Both the position numbers and the translations under genes were made by a program. 64,000 bases of DNA, taken from assembly GCA_040754075.1 (NCBI GenBank), contig JBFMDH010000019.1, positions 62,001 through 126,000 of the forward strand, read 5' to 3'. Source of the DNA: Acidobacteriota bacterium (lineage in GTDB: Bacteria; Acidobacteriota; Blastocatellia; UBA7656). The notes under the pieces are model-generated. The model worked only from the letters and a program-made list of their open reading frames with translations. It was not told the origin of the DNA and did not search any database. Shown here one piece after another: positions 1-8,031 of this stretch (its first letter is position 1; the number at the start of each line of letters is the position of its first letter).

Positions 1-1198
1 TGCGACCTTGCTGGAGGATATCGTTTAATCTGGCAGTGGAAAGTTGATGCTCCTGGGCAAAGCTGTCCAAGGGCTTCTTTATATGGATGATGGAATTTTG
101 GCGCTCAAAATTTCCGGCTTCGGAAATGTCATAAAAATCGCAAAAAATTTCACCGACCTCCTCACCCAGTAACTCAACGACCTCATTTCGTTGCCAGACA
201 TAAAACTTTCCCTCGACGCCTTCACTGTCGGCGTCTTCCGCTGAATAAAAACCGCCGGTTTTATCGGTTAAATCTCTATAGATATATTCGAGAATCTCTT
301 CGGCGATTCGACTATAAAAGGGATTTTGGGTGATTTGAAAGGTCTGTAAAAAAGCTCTCGCGAGGAGCGCATTATCATAAAGCATCTTTTCAAAGTGGGG
401 AACCAGCCAAAATTGATCGACAGAATATCTGGCGAATCCGCCTCCGAGGTGATCGTAGAGACCACCGTTGGCCATCTGTTGCAAAGTTTCTTCCACCATT
501 TTTAAAGCGTCCGGCGATTGCGTCCTCCGGTAATACCGTAATAAAAACATTAACGTCATCGACGGAGGAAATTTTGGAGCGTTGCCAAAGCCGCCGTATT
601 GCGGATCAAAACTCAGGGAGAGGGAATTGAAGGCGTTATGTAAAAGCTCGACGGTGAGCATTTCATTCGACACAAAAAAGCGATTGGTTTTTTGTAGCTC
701 CTCGGTAATTGCCTTGGCGCTGTCCTCAATCTCATTGCGTTTGGTGTGATAGGCATCGGCAATGGTTCGCAAAACCTTGGGAAAGCCGGGCATTCCTCTG
801 CGGTCTTCCGGTGGAAAATAGGTGCCGCCGTAGAACGGTTTAAGCTGGGGGGTTAAGAAAACTGTCAGTGGCCAGCCGCCATGTCCTGTCAGCATTTGAA
901 TGGCATTCATATAAATGGCATCGATATCGGGTCGTTCTTCGCGGTCAATTTTTATACAAATAAATAGTTCATTCATCAGCGTAGCAATCGCCGCATTTTC
1001 AAAGGATTCGTGAGCCATGACATGGCACCAATGACATGCCGAGTAGCCGATTGATAAAAGAATGGGCTTATCTTCCCGCCGTGATTTTTCAATTGCTTCA
1101 TCGCTCCAGGGATACCAGTCAACAGGGTTGTAAGCGTGCTGCGCGAGGTAAGGGCTGGTTTCGTTGATTAAGCGATTAGCTGGAGACTTTGGTTTCAT
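1..1198 (-). CDS. DUF255 thioredoxin-domain protein (YyaL/SPATA20 family), 3' end cut by window edge
   Basis: The 399 N-terminal codons are visible; the gene continues beyond base 1. The start ATG is the complement of 1196-1198. Translation opens with the family blocks NPVDWYPW and CHWCH (Cys55 and Cys58), followed by [23 protein letters not shown] and the beginning of the helical barrel ([30 protein letters not shown]). The family couples a thioredoxin fold carrying CxxC to an alpha/alpha barrel like those of sugar epimerases; its true substrate is not settled. There is no signal peptide, so it is probably cytoplasmic. It is transcribed away from the neighbouring zinc-ribbon gene region with a 179-base gap and no obvious operon partner in view. 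Confidence 0.93.
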   Translation of the reverse strand, partial: MKPKSPANRLINETSPYLAQHAYNPVDWYPWSDEAIEKSRREDKPILLSIGYSACHWCHVMAHESFENAAIATLMNELFICIKIDREERPDIDAIYMNAIQMLTGHGGWPLTVFLTPQLKPFYGGTYFPPEDRRGMPGFPKVLRTIADAYHTKRNEIEDSAKAITEELQKTNRFFVSNEMLTVELLHNAFNSLSLSFDPQYGGFGNAPKFPPSMTLMFLLRYYRRTQSPDALKMVEETLQQMANGGLYDHLGGGFARYSVDQFWLVPHFEKMLYDNALLARAFLQTFQITQNPFYSRIAEEILEYIYRDLTDKTGGFYSAEDADSEGVEGKFYVWQRNEVVELLGEEVGEIFCDFYDISEAGNFERQNSIIHIKKPLDSFAQEHQLSTARLNDILQQGR

Positions 1199-1377
1199 CG
1201 GTAAACTCAATAATGGGATTTCGCTTTCAACTATATAAGGTTTATTTAATCTGAGCGAATCGGTCGGTCGGCAACCGAAGTTAAGAGAGTCTGATAACGA
1301 CTTGCGAATGGATAGTTTGGAATAGATTCATAAGGCGGCTGTGAGGGTAAATGACGAATTGTTAAGTTGACGAATGT

Positions 1378-2325
1378 TTAAAAGGTACTCCGAGTTGAAG
1401 CAATGACTTTTTGGTTATCAATGTTTTGTCCAAGCAAACGGAATTGCATGAGTCCATTTGAAGAATAGGGAACTGAAGGGGTAGTGATTGTAAAGGTAGC
1501 TTTTCCGGGAGAACCGGTAGCAAGGGTTAATGGAATGGCTTTATTTATGGTTTTCCCGGACGACAGGCTGACTGTAATCATTAAATAATCCCAATGAATT
1601 AACCTCCCGCTTTCGTTGCCGATTTGGAAAGCCATTTGATAAAAAACTCCTTGTGACCCGTTTCTTGATTGAGAACTCAATAATCTGAATGGAACGCCTG
1701 CGCTACCAGGGGGAGAGGTTTTCGTATTTGATGAAGTTACAACTTGTGAGTTTCGAGGTTCATTGGGTTGATAAGTTGTTGATGATTTAATTGGCGAAGG
1801 CGGTTGGGGTTGATGCGCATTAATTTGGGGTTTGGAATTACCAGTCGATTCAACTCGAATTGCAGGTGGAGAATTCGGTTTGGTGGGTTGAGGTTCGCGT
1901 GTGTTGTTCGTATCTGATTGAGGTGAAGGGGGAAGGTAAACCTTTACGCCGGGTTGGTCGGGTGTCGAAGGCTTTTGATTATGCGCCTGTAAATCTGTCG
2001 AAGGGTCTTCAGAGTAGTCTATGGCAACCTTCGGGGTTTCGATAACAAGAGGCTCTTGTTTATTGCTATTCGTTTTCAATCGGTCTGGAGATTTATTTGA
2101 TGAATAGAGGAAGGGAAAAGAAATAAGCAATAAAAGTAGGGCGCTAAACAACAATTTTCGCGCTTTATAAAAGGATTGCATTGATGCGCTCAGGAAACGA
2201 AAAGGGTTTTTTAATGAAAATGGCTCTGATAATATTGGGCTGGTTTCAATGAGTTTATAACCATCGAATTCACAGTAGGTGAATTCATTTGCATAATCCA
2301 GTTTGCATTTCGGACAAGTACGCAT
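1378..2325 (-). CDS. zinc-ribbon, single-pass membrane protein with Pro/Ser/Asn-rich linker
   Basis: This 315-residue protein is not recognised as a named family. It starts with a short zinc-ribbon-like segment (CPKC at residues 4-7, then YCEFDG at 17-22; only three Cys, the fourth ligand position reads Asp or is missing). One hydrophobic helix follows at about 57-75, then a low-complexity linker rich in Pro, Ser, Thr and Asn to about 210, and a beta-rich C-terminal domain of about 100 residues. The topology suggests a cytoplasmic ribbon and an exported C-terminal domain. The ATG at 2325 has a strong ribosome-binding site (GGGAGG six bases upstream). It is divergent from the pilus operon at 2513. 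Two other zinc-ribbon membrane proteins lie at 28057 and 35785. Confidence 0.8.
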   Translation of the reverse strand: MRTCPKCKLDYANEFTYCEFDGYKLIETSPILSEPFSLKNPFRFLSASMQSFYKARKLLFSALLLLLISFPFLYSSNKSPDRLKTNSNKQEPLVIETPKVAIDYSEDPSTDLQAHNQKPSTPDQPGVKVYLPPSPQSDTNNTREPQPTKPNSPPAIRVESTGNSKPQINAHQPQPPSPIKSSTTYQPNEPRNSQVVTSSNTKTSPPGSAGVPFRLLSSQSRNGSQGVFYQMAFQIGNESGRLIHWDYLMITVSLSSGKTINKAIPLTLATGSPGKATFTITTPSVPYSSNGLMQFRLLGQNIDNQKVIASTRSTF

Positions 2326-2512
2326 TTCATGCCTCCCAGTAGAGAAAAGCCCCCATCAGATTATCGGAATTAATTTGAACCAATGTGAGGTGGATGCGTT
2401 TTAGAACCTCGAAAGTTGCAAGGTGATGAATATTTAGGCTGATTGAATAATCAATTCAACCAATGGTTCATTAATTGCGATTCGATCTACATCTCAGTTA
2501 TTCTTAGAAGCG

Positions 2513-3127
2513 ATGCGAGTTGATCTTAATTTATCGAGAAATCCTTTCACTAATCGACGGTTGTTATGGCTCTCAGTCATGGCGATGGTGTTTTGTAGCT
2601 CACTATTTGCCATTTGGATTAGTGGTGAACGCATAAAAACGCTCAATGAAATCAGTATCCTTGAGCAGCAAAAGCGGGAAATAGAAAGAACTATTCAAAC
2701 CCTGAACGCTAAAACCATTGATGTTAAAAAAGCTGTTCCGGTCACAGTTTTAAGCGATGAACAAAAGATGCAGTTGGCTTCGGCGCGTCAACTGATTGCC
2801 AAAAGGAATTTCTCCTGGAACCAGTTGTTTAGTGATATCGAGCATTTTGTTCCAAAAGATGCCTTTGTCCTGAGCATAAAGGTTGACGATGGAAGTAAGT
2901 TAAAAATCAATCCTGAAGAATCGAATCCCAGCGCCATTTTAGAGATTAAAGCTGCCGGTAAAAGTTCTTCTCAGATGACAGAAATGATGACCGCATTGGA
3001 ACACTCAGGCGGTTTGTTTGAAATAGAACAGGCTAGCCAGGAGACCACAACCGATGAGGGGTTGGTTCCTTTTACTTTGAGGCTTACCTATAAACCGCGA
3101 GGGAGCGAAAGTGGAGGTCAGCAGTAA
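2513..3127 (+). CDS. pilN: PilN-like type IV pilus inner-membrane assembly protein
   Basis: This 204-residue protein has the PilN layout: a short N-terminal cytoplasmic stretch with the typical RVDLNLSRNPF start, one membrane helix at about 18-37, a coiled coil at about 40-70 and a C-terminal ferredoxin-like periplasmic domain. PilN links the cytoplasmic PilM ring to PilO and PilP in the type IV pilus alignment complex, and type II secretion uses the same fold (GspL). Its stop overlaps the start of the PilO-like gene by one base (TAATG), so the two are translationally coupled. The short N-terminal Leu-Asn-Leu motif that binds PilM is present, but no pilM lies directly upstream; the upstream gene is divergent. 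Confidence 0.82.
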   Translation: MRVDLNLSRNPFTNRRLLWLSVMAMVFCSSLFAIWISGERIKTLNEISILEQQKREIERTIQTLNAKTIDVKKAVPVTVLSDEQKMQLASARQLIAKRNFSWNQLFSDIEHFVPKDAFVLSIKVDDGSKLKINPEESNPSAILEIKAAGKSSSQMTEMMTALEHSGGLFEIEQASQETTTDEGLVPFTLRLTYKPRGSESGGQQ

Positions 3128-3834
3128 TGTATACCCAGGTAAAGGAGAAAAATTCAACGCTGATTAAATCTCAGGCAAAACCGCCTGCCAAACCTTTTGG
3201 CCTCTCGGTTGTAGAGTTATTGGGCGTCTTCTTCGCACTCTTCTCGCTGGTCAGTTGCAGCGTCTATTATTTTTCAACTCTGAAAAATGAAAGTAAGGAT
3301 AAAACGGCGCTTCAACAACAGGTAGAAAATCTTAAAAAGACCGAAATCAATATTCAATCCACGCTGGCGTACAAGAATGAGGTAAGTAAAGACCCCGGCA
3401 AGGATGCGATAGATTCGCTTGAAGCTTTCAAAACCGGATATCTTAAAAATATCTCGCAGGGGCGAATCGCATTGATTGAAGCGATTAATAACTTGGCTAA
3501 AAAGAATAGTGTTCAGTTAGTCAGTGGCATTTCGATGTCTGCGAGTAAGCTCAGCGCGAATAGTGACCCGGATGCGAAAAGCAGGAAGCAGGGAATCGAG
3601 CAGTTAAGTAGTACCTTTCCCAGTTTGAAAATTAATTACGCGGTCGCTGGGGATTATAAAAATCTACGGCAATTCATTTACGAATTGGAGTTGAATAAGC
3701 AATTCATTACGATTAATTCAATATCGCTGACATCGATTAAAGATAGAGAGGCAGGCGGAAGAGGTCGCAGAGGACAGATGGTATTATCCGGCATATCTCT
3801 GGCGATTGAGATGACCGCCTATTTTCAGGGGTAG
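3127..3834 (+). CDS. pilO: PilO-like type IV pilus inner-membrane assembly protein
   Basis: This 235-residue protein has one membrane helix at about 26-48, a coiled coil at about 50-75 and a C-terminal periplasmic domain ending in a beta strand typical of PilO (IEMTAYFQG). In known pilus systems PilO pairs with PilN as a heterodimer and contacts PilP. The start overlaps the stop of the PilN-like gene, and the next gene begins 20 bases after its stop, so this is an operon. The assignment rests on order and topology more than on strong motifs, as PilO sequences diverge widely. Confidence 0.78.
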   Translation: MYTQVKEKNSTLIKSQAKPPAKPFGLSVVELLGVFFALFSLVSCSVYYFSTLKNESKDKTALQQQVENLKKTEINIQSTLAYKNEVSKDPGKDAIDSLEAFKTGYLKNISQGRIALIEAINNLAKKNSVQLVSGISMSASKLSANSDPDAKSRKQGIEQLSSTFPSLKINYAVAGDYKNLRQFIYELELNKQFITINSISLTSIKDREAGGRGRRGQMVLSGISLAIEMTAYFQG

Positions 3835-3854
3835 TATTCGGTAAGGTTAAAAAG

Positions 3855-4715
3855 ATGGCAAAAGGTTCCGAACAAAAGAAACTGATATTCTTGGGGATTT
3901 TAGGCGCGGCGTTGGTGGGTGTGTTGATTTACCAGCTATTTTTCAGTGGGCCACCGCCAAGACCCACATTAGCGAATTCAAATCGAAGCGCGACGCCGGA
4001 TACCAGGTCATCGGTTCCGGTGCAAAACCCTGAATCTGCCGCAAAGGTTGCACAGCAATCTGGTCGTGGAAATGGGCAAGAGGCAGAGTTCCAGGAATTG
4101 CTTTCCGATAACACGCCGCTGCAACTTGCGGCGTACAAGCCAACGGGCAGCCCTGCGGTTAGTGAGCGAGGGAATATCTTTGAATATTGGGTCAAGCCAC
4201 CGCCACCTCCAAGACTGCCCGATCCGCCACCACCGATTACGATAGTTGGCGTTAATCCGCAGAGCGCCACAGCCGGCACGCCCCGGTCATTTACATTAAC
4301 CGTGTATGTTAAAAATTCTCCTGCCGATGCAGAGGTGCTTTTAGATGGTAGGGCAAAGCCTACGAAGCGTGTTAATGATGGCGCTTTAACTGTCGAGATG
4401 ACGCCGGGCGATTACGCTTATCAGAAATCCATTAATGTTGAAGTGAAATCAAAAAGTGAACCCGTGAAACAGTATTCCAATTCGGCAAACTTTGCGGTTA
4501 CTCCTACGCCTGAACCGCCGTTCCGGTTTATCGGGATATTGGGTGAGCAGGGAGTTCTGGAGATCGGTCAGTCGAAAGAGGTCTTACGTGTGAGGGTAGG
4601 CGATAAAATCCAGAGCCTTTGGAGAGTTGACTCGATTGCGGTTGGTGGAATGGAATTGACCCACCTGCAATTTGACATCAAACGAAGATTGCCTTTACAG
4701 GAAAAACCGAAATAG
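3855..4715 (+). CDS. pilP: PilP/GspC-like pilus or secretion inner-membrane protein
   Basis: This 286-residue protein has one N-terminal membrane helix (about 10-29) without a lipobox, a long Pro-rich linker (a PPPPP run and PPPPI near residues 113-128), an immunoglobulin-like middle section and a C-terminal region (about 217-280) with FRFIGILGEQG, VRVGD and SIAVGGMELTH. That C-terminal pattern fits the small beta-barrel homology region of PilP and GspC, which bridges the inner-membrane complex to the secretin. Its place directly after PilN- and PilO-like genes supports this. Unlike typical PilP it appears anchored by a helix and is larger than usual (about 175 residues in classic PilP). A GspC-type protein is the main alternative. 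Confidence 0.68.
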   Translation: MAKGSEQKKLIFLGILGAALVGVLIYQLFFSGPPPRPTLANSNRSATPDTRSSVPVQNPESAAKVAQQSGRGNGQEAEFQELLSDNTPLQLAAYKPTGSPAVSERGNIFEYWVKPPPPPRLPDPPPPITIVGVNPQSATAGTPRSFTLTVYVKNSPADAEVLLDGRAKPTKRVNDGALTVEMTPGDYAYQKSINVEVKSKSEPVKQYSNSANFAVTPTPEPPFRFIGILGEQGVLEIGQSKEVLRVRVGDKIQSLWRVDSIAVGGMELTHLQFDIKRRLPLQEKPK

Positions 4716-4729
4716 GAGAGTTCGCAGGA

Positions 4730-5617
4730 ATGAAAAAGCGGGAGAATAATGGACAGGAAGGGTGGGCATTATTGGGATTGATTCTCGCTCTTGCCATCAT
4801 GTCGATTGTACTGGTGTCGGCAGTAACGCCGAATTACGTTGTTCAAGTGCAACGTGAAAAAGAAGCAGAGATGATGTTTCGCGGTCAACAAATGGCTGAA
4901 GGCATCGCGCGTTATTATAATAATGGCATACGACTTGGACCTATTAATCTTATATCTCCGCCGCCCTATGGATTTTTAAAAGAGTTGAACAAGCTTAGAG
5001 ATGGTTTCACCGTTGGTGTAACAGAGTATAAAACGGTTAGACCTTCGGCGATGATCGATCCGATGGATGGGAAGGAATGGGAGCCGGTCTACGCCAGAGA
5101 CCCCAGAATTATGCCTGTATTACAAGCCTGGGCAACTGAGACCGGGGGGATTATTCCGCAGCAATATCTTTTATTAGCGTCCGTTCCGGTGAAAACCCAA
5201 AATAATTCCAGTAGTGGATTGACGCCACTCACAGGCACAGGGGAAGTCTCATCTAGTCAGGGAAGACCGGGTACTCAAGGAAGCGCCGGTGGGGTAACTG
5301 CTATTGGTGGGAGGCGAACAGGAGATGACGACGATGATGATGACGACGACGATGATGACGACGATGATGACGATACTTCGTCCTTTGGGAATAGCGCGAA
5401 TGACCCGCTGGCTAATATTTTTAAAAATAGCTCATCAGGGGGATTGCCGATAGTCGGAGTCGCTCCCAGAGTCAAGGGGAGTTCTGTTAGAAGTTTATAT
5501 GGACTGAAAAAATATGAAGAGTGGGTTTTTATTTATATTCCAAATCAACTCACTAATCAGCAGCAGCAGTCAACCAGACCGCCGCAAGGGAATCGACCTA
5601 ATCAGGTGTCAAATTGA
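4730..5617 (+). CDS. pseudopilin-like protein with a 17-residue poly-Asp tract
   Basis: The N-terminus (residues 10-50) has a short charged leader, then a Gly followed by a long hydrophobic helix and a QREKEAEMMFRGQQMAEGI segment, as in prepilin-type pseudopilins of type II secretion or type IV pilus systems. The residue expected to be Glu at mature position 5 is Gly, a feature of some minor pseudopilins. The middle is low complexity, with 17 consecutive Asp at residues 199-215 (5324-5374). The C-terminal part repeats aromatic/Tyr motifs (YGLKKYEEWVFIYIPN) and ends in Gln/Asn-rich sequence. The gene starts 15 bases after the PilP-like gene with a good ribosome-binding site, so it is the last gene of the operon. 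The specific role is unknown. Confidence 0.75.
   Translation: MKKRENNGQEGWALLGLILALAIMSIVLVSAVTPNYVVQVQREKEAEMMFRGQQMAEGIARYYNNGIRLGPINLISPPPYGFLKELNKLRDGFTVGVTEYKTVRPSAMIDPMDGKEWEPVYARDPRIMPVLQAWATETGGIIPQQYLLLASVPVKTQNNSSSGLTPLTGTGEVSSSQGRPGTQGSAGGVTAIGGRRTGDDDDDDDDDDDDDDDDDTSSFGNSANDPLANIFKNSSSGGLPIVGVAPRVKGSSVRSLYGLKKYEEWVFIYIPNQLTNQQQQSTRPPQGNRPNQVSN
5324..5374 (+). repeat. GAY trinucleotide tract encoding 17 consecutive Asp
   Basis: Seventeen in-frame GAT or GAC codons in mixed order lie inside the pseudopilin-like gene. Mixed codon use argues for selection on an acidic stretch rather than a freshly expanded microsatellite, although slippage could still vary its length. The antisense frame gives a poly-Ser artefact. 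Acidic runs of this kind often bind calcium or act as flexible spacers; neither role is shown here. Confidence 0.95.
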
Positions 5618-5626
5618 AATAGGGAA

Positions 5627-5980
5627 TTATTTTTCCCCTCTTAGTAGTCCTTTGGCTTTATCAGCCTTTAAGGTGTAGGAGGTATTTTTTTCAACCTTCC
5701 ACTCACCGTTTTCCTTTTTCAAGATATATCCCAGATGTTCCTTCTGAGGTTCGCCATCCGCTGAAGAGAAACTATGGACGACGGTTAGCGAAAGATATTT
5801 TTTATCGGGGATTTCCGGGGTTTCATAAGAGAAATCGGTTTTATACTCTTTCACAGCATTTCTCTTTAACAAGTCTGCAAGGTCATTAGGAATTTCTCCG
5901 CCTGATGATTTGCAGGCGGAGAAGAAAATAAGCAGCGAAATGAATAGATAAGCAAGACGTGAATAGTTAAGGTTAGTCAT
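5627..5980 (-). CDS. small predicted lipoprotein
   Basis: The call is a 117-residue protein that begins with a positively charged leader, a hydrophobic core and the lipobox FFSAC, so it is probably exported and lipid-anchored. The remaining 90 or so residues are polar with a beta-rich C-terminal half (YLSLTVVHSFSS, EWKVEKNTSYTLKA), possibly an NTF2-like or similar small fold. The ATG at 5980 was chosen over an upstream GTG at 6028 because it places the signal peptide at the N-terminus. The stop lies nine bases from that of the pseudopilin-like gene, so the genes converge. No family is recognised. Confidence 0.68.
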   Translation of the reverse strand: MTNLNYSRLAYLFISLLIFFSACKSSGGEIPNDLADLLKRNAVKEYKTDFSYETPEIPDKKYLSLTVVHSFSSADGEPQKEHLGYILKKENGEWKVEKNTSYTLKADKAKGLLRGEK

Positions 5981-6096
5981 TTCAATTTTCCGAAGTAATC
6001 GCAAGGTCTCCACACTAAAGAACTGCACAGAGAATCAGTTCAAAGATGGAAACACTCCCTGAGTCCGATAATGAGGATTACGTAGCTTTAAGAGCT

Positions 6097-7278
6097 TTAC
6101 TTTTCCTGATAATCTGCAAATGCTGGAATGCCTGTCACCGCTTGACCAATTACCAGTAGATGTACTTCGTTAGTCCCCTCATAGGTATAAACTGACTCAA
6201 GGTTACACATGTGCCTCATAACCGGATACTCGCCGGTTATTCCATTTGCGCCAAGAATTCCCCTCGCTGTTCTTGCACAATCTAAAGCCATAGATACATT
6301 GTTCATTTTAGCCATAGATACTTGTACAGGCTTTAATTTGCCTTGATCTTTTAATCTGCCAATATGTAATGAAAGCAATTGCGCCTTACAAATTTCCGTA
6401 ATCATTTTGGCTAGCTTTTCCTGAGTTAACTGAAAAGCTGAAATAGGTCTTCCAAATTGAATCCTCTGATTTGCATAATTCAGTGCAGAACTGTAGCAGG
6501 ACATAGCTGCCCCAATGGCACCCCAGGATATTCCATACCTAGCTTGTGTAAGACACATTAAAGGGCTCTTTAGTCCACCACTGTTTGGCAACAAATTCTC
6601 TTCTGGAACAAAGCAATTATTAAAAAATAGTTCTGAAGTGACGGATGCCCTGAGACTCAACTTATGCTTGGTATCTCTCGTCGAGTACCCTTCCATCCCT
6701 TTTTCTAGGATAAATCCGCGAATTTGATTATCAATTTTCGCCCAGACAATTGCTATGTGAGCCATTGAGCCATTGGTTATCCAGGCCTTTGAGCCATTGA
6801 CGATAAATCCGCCAGAAACTTTTTCAGCCTTGGTTATCATATCCACTGGATTTGAACCAAAATTAGGTTCGGTCAAGCCAAAGCAACCGATTATTTCGCC
6901 TGTAGCCATCTTAGGAAGATACTTAGTTCTTTGTACTTCATTACCAAAGGCAAAAATCGGATACATACAAAGAGCCCCTTGAACTGATGCAAAACTTCTT
7001 ATTCCCGAATCACAAGCCTCAAGTTCCTGCATGACCAGTCCATAGGCTACATTATTCATTTCTGCGCAGCCATATTTCTCTGGGAGATTAGCCCCTAGTA
7101 CCCCTAATTCCCCCAACTTTGGGATGATCTCATCAGGAAATTCACCTTTTTCATAAAATTCTGGCATTATCGGACTCACTTCGTTTTCAACATATTTCTT
7201 TATCGAATCACGTGCAAGCCGCTCTTCATCCGTCAATAGCGAATCAATGTTCAACAAATCTAATCCTTCAAATGACAT
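6097..7278 (-). CDS. gcdH: acyl-CoA dehydrogenase, glutaryl-CoA dehydrogenase type
   Basis: This 393-residue flavoprotein matches glutaryl-CoA dehydrogenase, which oxidises and decarboxylates glutaryl-CoA to crotonyl-CoA in lysine and aromatic degradation. Visible family features are the substrate-binding RSFASVQ block (about residues 93-99), the FAD-binding GCFGLTEPNFGS and AWITNG blocks, FSLRAS-like KLSLRASVTSE, QFGRPISAFQ, and the catalytic base in TYEGTNEVH near residue 365. It overlaps the preceding XdhC-like gene by 19 bases, so translation is coupled. Pairing with an XdhC homologue is unexpected. This pair is AT-richer than its neighbours, which may signal transfer. A related short-chain acyl-CoA dehydrogenase remains possible. 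Confidence 0.88.
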   Translation of the reverse strand: MSFEGLDLLNIDSLLTDEERLARDSIKKYVENEVSPIMPEFYEKGEFPDEIIPKLGELGVLGANLPEKYGCAEMNNVAYGLVMQELEACDSGIRSFASVQGALCMYPIFAFGNEVQRTKYLPKMATGEIIGCFGLTEPNFGSNPVDMITKAEKVSGGFIVNGSKAWITNGSMAHIAIVWAKIDNQIRGFILEKGMEGYSTRDTKHKLSLRASVTSELFFNNCFVPEENLLPNSGGLKSPLMCLTQARYGISWGAIGAAMSCYSSALNYANQRIQFGRPISAFQLTQEKLAKMITEICKAQLLSLHIGRLKDQGKLKPVQVSMAKMNNVSMALDCARTARGILGANGITGEYPVMRHMCNLESVYTYEGTNEVHLLVIGQAVTGIPAFADYQEK

Positions 7279-8000
7279 AATTTCCTCTCTTTCGAGTTTA
7301 TAACTTGAATAATTTCAGCCAATATAGAAATGGCAATCTCCATTGGCGTTTTAGCATTTATTTTCAACCCAATCGGAGCCTGAACCTGATCAAGCCGGAC
7401 TTTTGAAATTCCCTCTTCAATCAGTCTATTTTTTATTCCAAGCACACGCCTCTTGCTGCCAATCATCCCCAAATACCTGGGACTCTGTTTAATGGCAAAA
7501 GATAAACAAAGCTCATCATACCAATGCCCCCTCGTAACAATCACTACTACATCGTCAGCACTCATTTCAATGTTTAAATCATTGAAGTCAATCAAATGAG
7601 TTTGAATATCCCCTTCAGAAAATGTATTTAAAAATTCTTCACGATCATCAAGAAGATGCACCGTATAACCAAGTTTCACGGCTATTTCAGCAACCGCCTT
7701 CCCAACATGTCCCGCCCCAAATATAAAAAGATTGACCGGAAAGCCAATAAATTCAACGATAGTTTCGACCCCCACAACATCTGATAGCAAGAAAAAATCA
7801 AAATCTTTTAGATATAGTGATTCCAAATTATTAGCTTTAGATATTCCGGTAGATGGCAACTGCTTAATGGTTTCCTCAACTATTGCTCGATCAATTAATT
7901 TCCTCCTGACCTCCCCGCTCTGAGAGATTACTGTAATCAATACCGGATTCTCCGAAGCTTCTCCCCTTTTCAGCCTACTTAATGTCTCAAGAATAGCCAA
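7260..8000 (-). CDS. XdhC/CoxI-family protein with shortened N-terminal domain
   Basis: The C-terminal two thirds match the Rossmann domain of XdhC, the accessory factor that delivers sulfurated molybdenum cofactor to xanthine dehydrogenase-type enzymes: FIFGAGHVGKAV (GxGxxG at 95-100), VTRGHWYDE, RYLGMIGSKRR, and IGLKINAKTPMEIAISILAEI. The N-terminal XdhC/CoxI domain is much reduced: after TVISQSGE the expected PR-x-x-G-x-x-M segment and the GTIGGG signature are absent, an apparent in-frame loss. No molybdenum hydroxylase gene is nearby. Instead the gene overlaps a glutaryl-CoA dehydrogenase-like gene by 19 bases, so it may have been co-opted or simply be degrading. Confidence 0.8.
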   Translation of the reverse strand: MAILETLSRLKRGEASENPVLITVISQSGEVRRKLIDRAIVEETIKQLPSTGISKANNLESLYLKDFDFFLLSDVVGVETIVEFIGFPVNLFIFGAGHVGKAVAEIAVKLGYTVHLLDDREEFLNTFSEGDIQTHLIDFNDLNIEMSADDVVVIVTRGHWYDELCLSFAIKQSPRYLGMIGSKRRVLGIKNRLIEEGISKVRLDQVQAPIGLKINAKTPMEIAISILAEIIQVINSKERKLCHLKD

Positions 8001-8031
8001 CTTTAATTACCTTCGTTATCAGACTCTTGTT

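Noticed and set aside
5275-5475. Poly-Ser frame on the minus strand
   Set aside because: It is the antisense reading of the poly-Asp tract in the pseudopilin gene.
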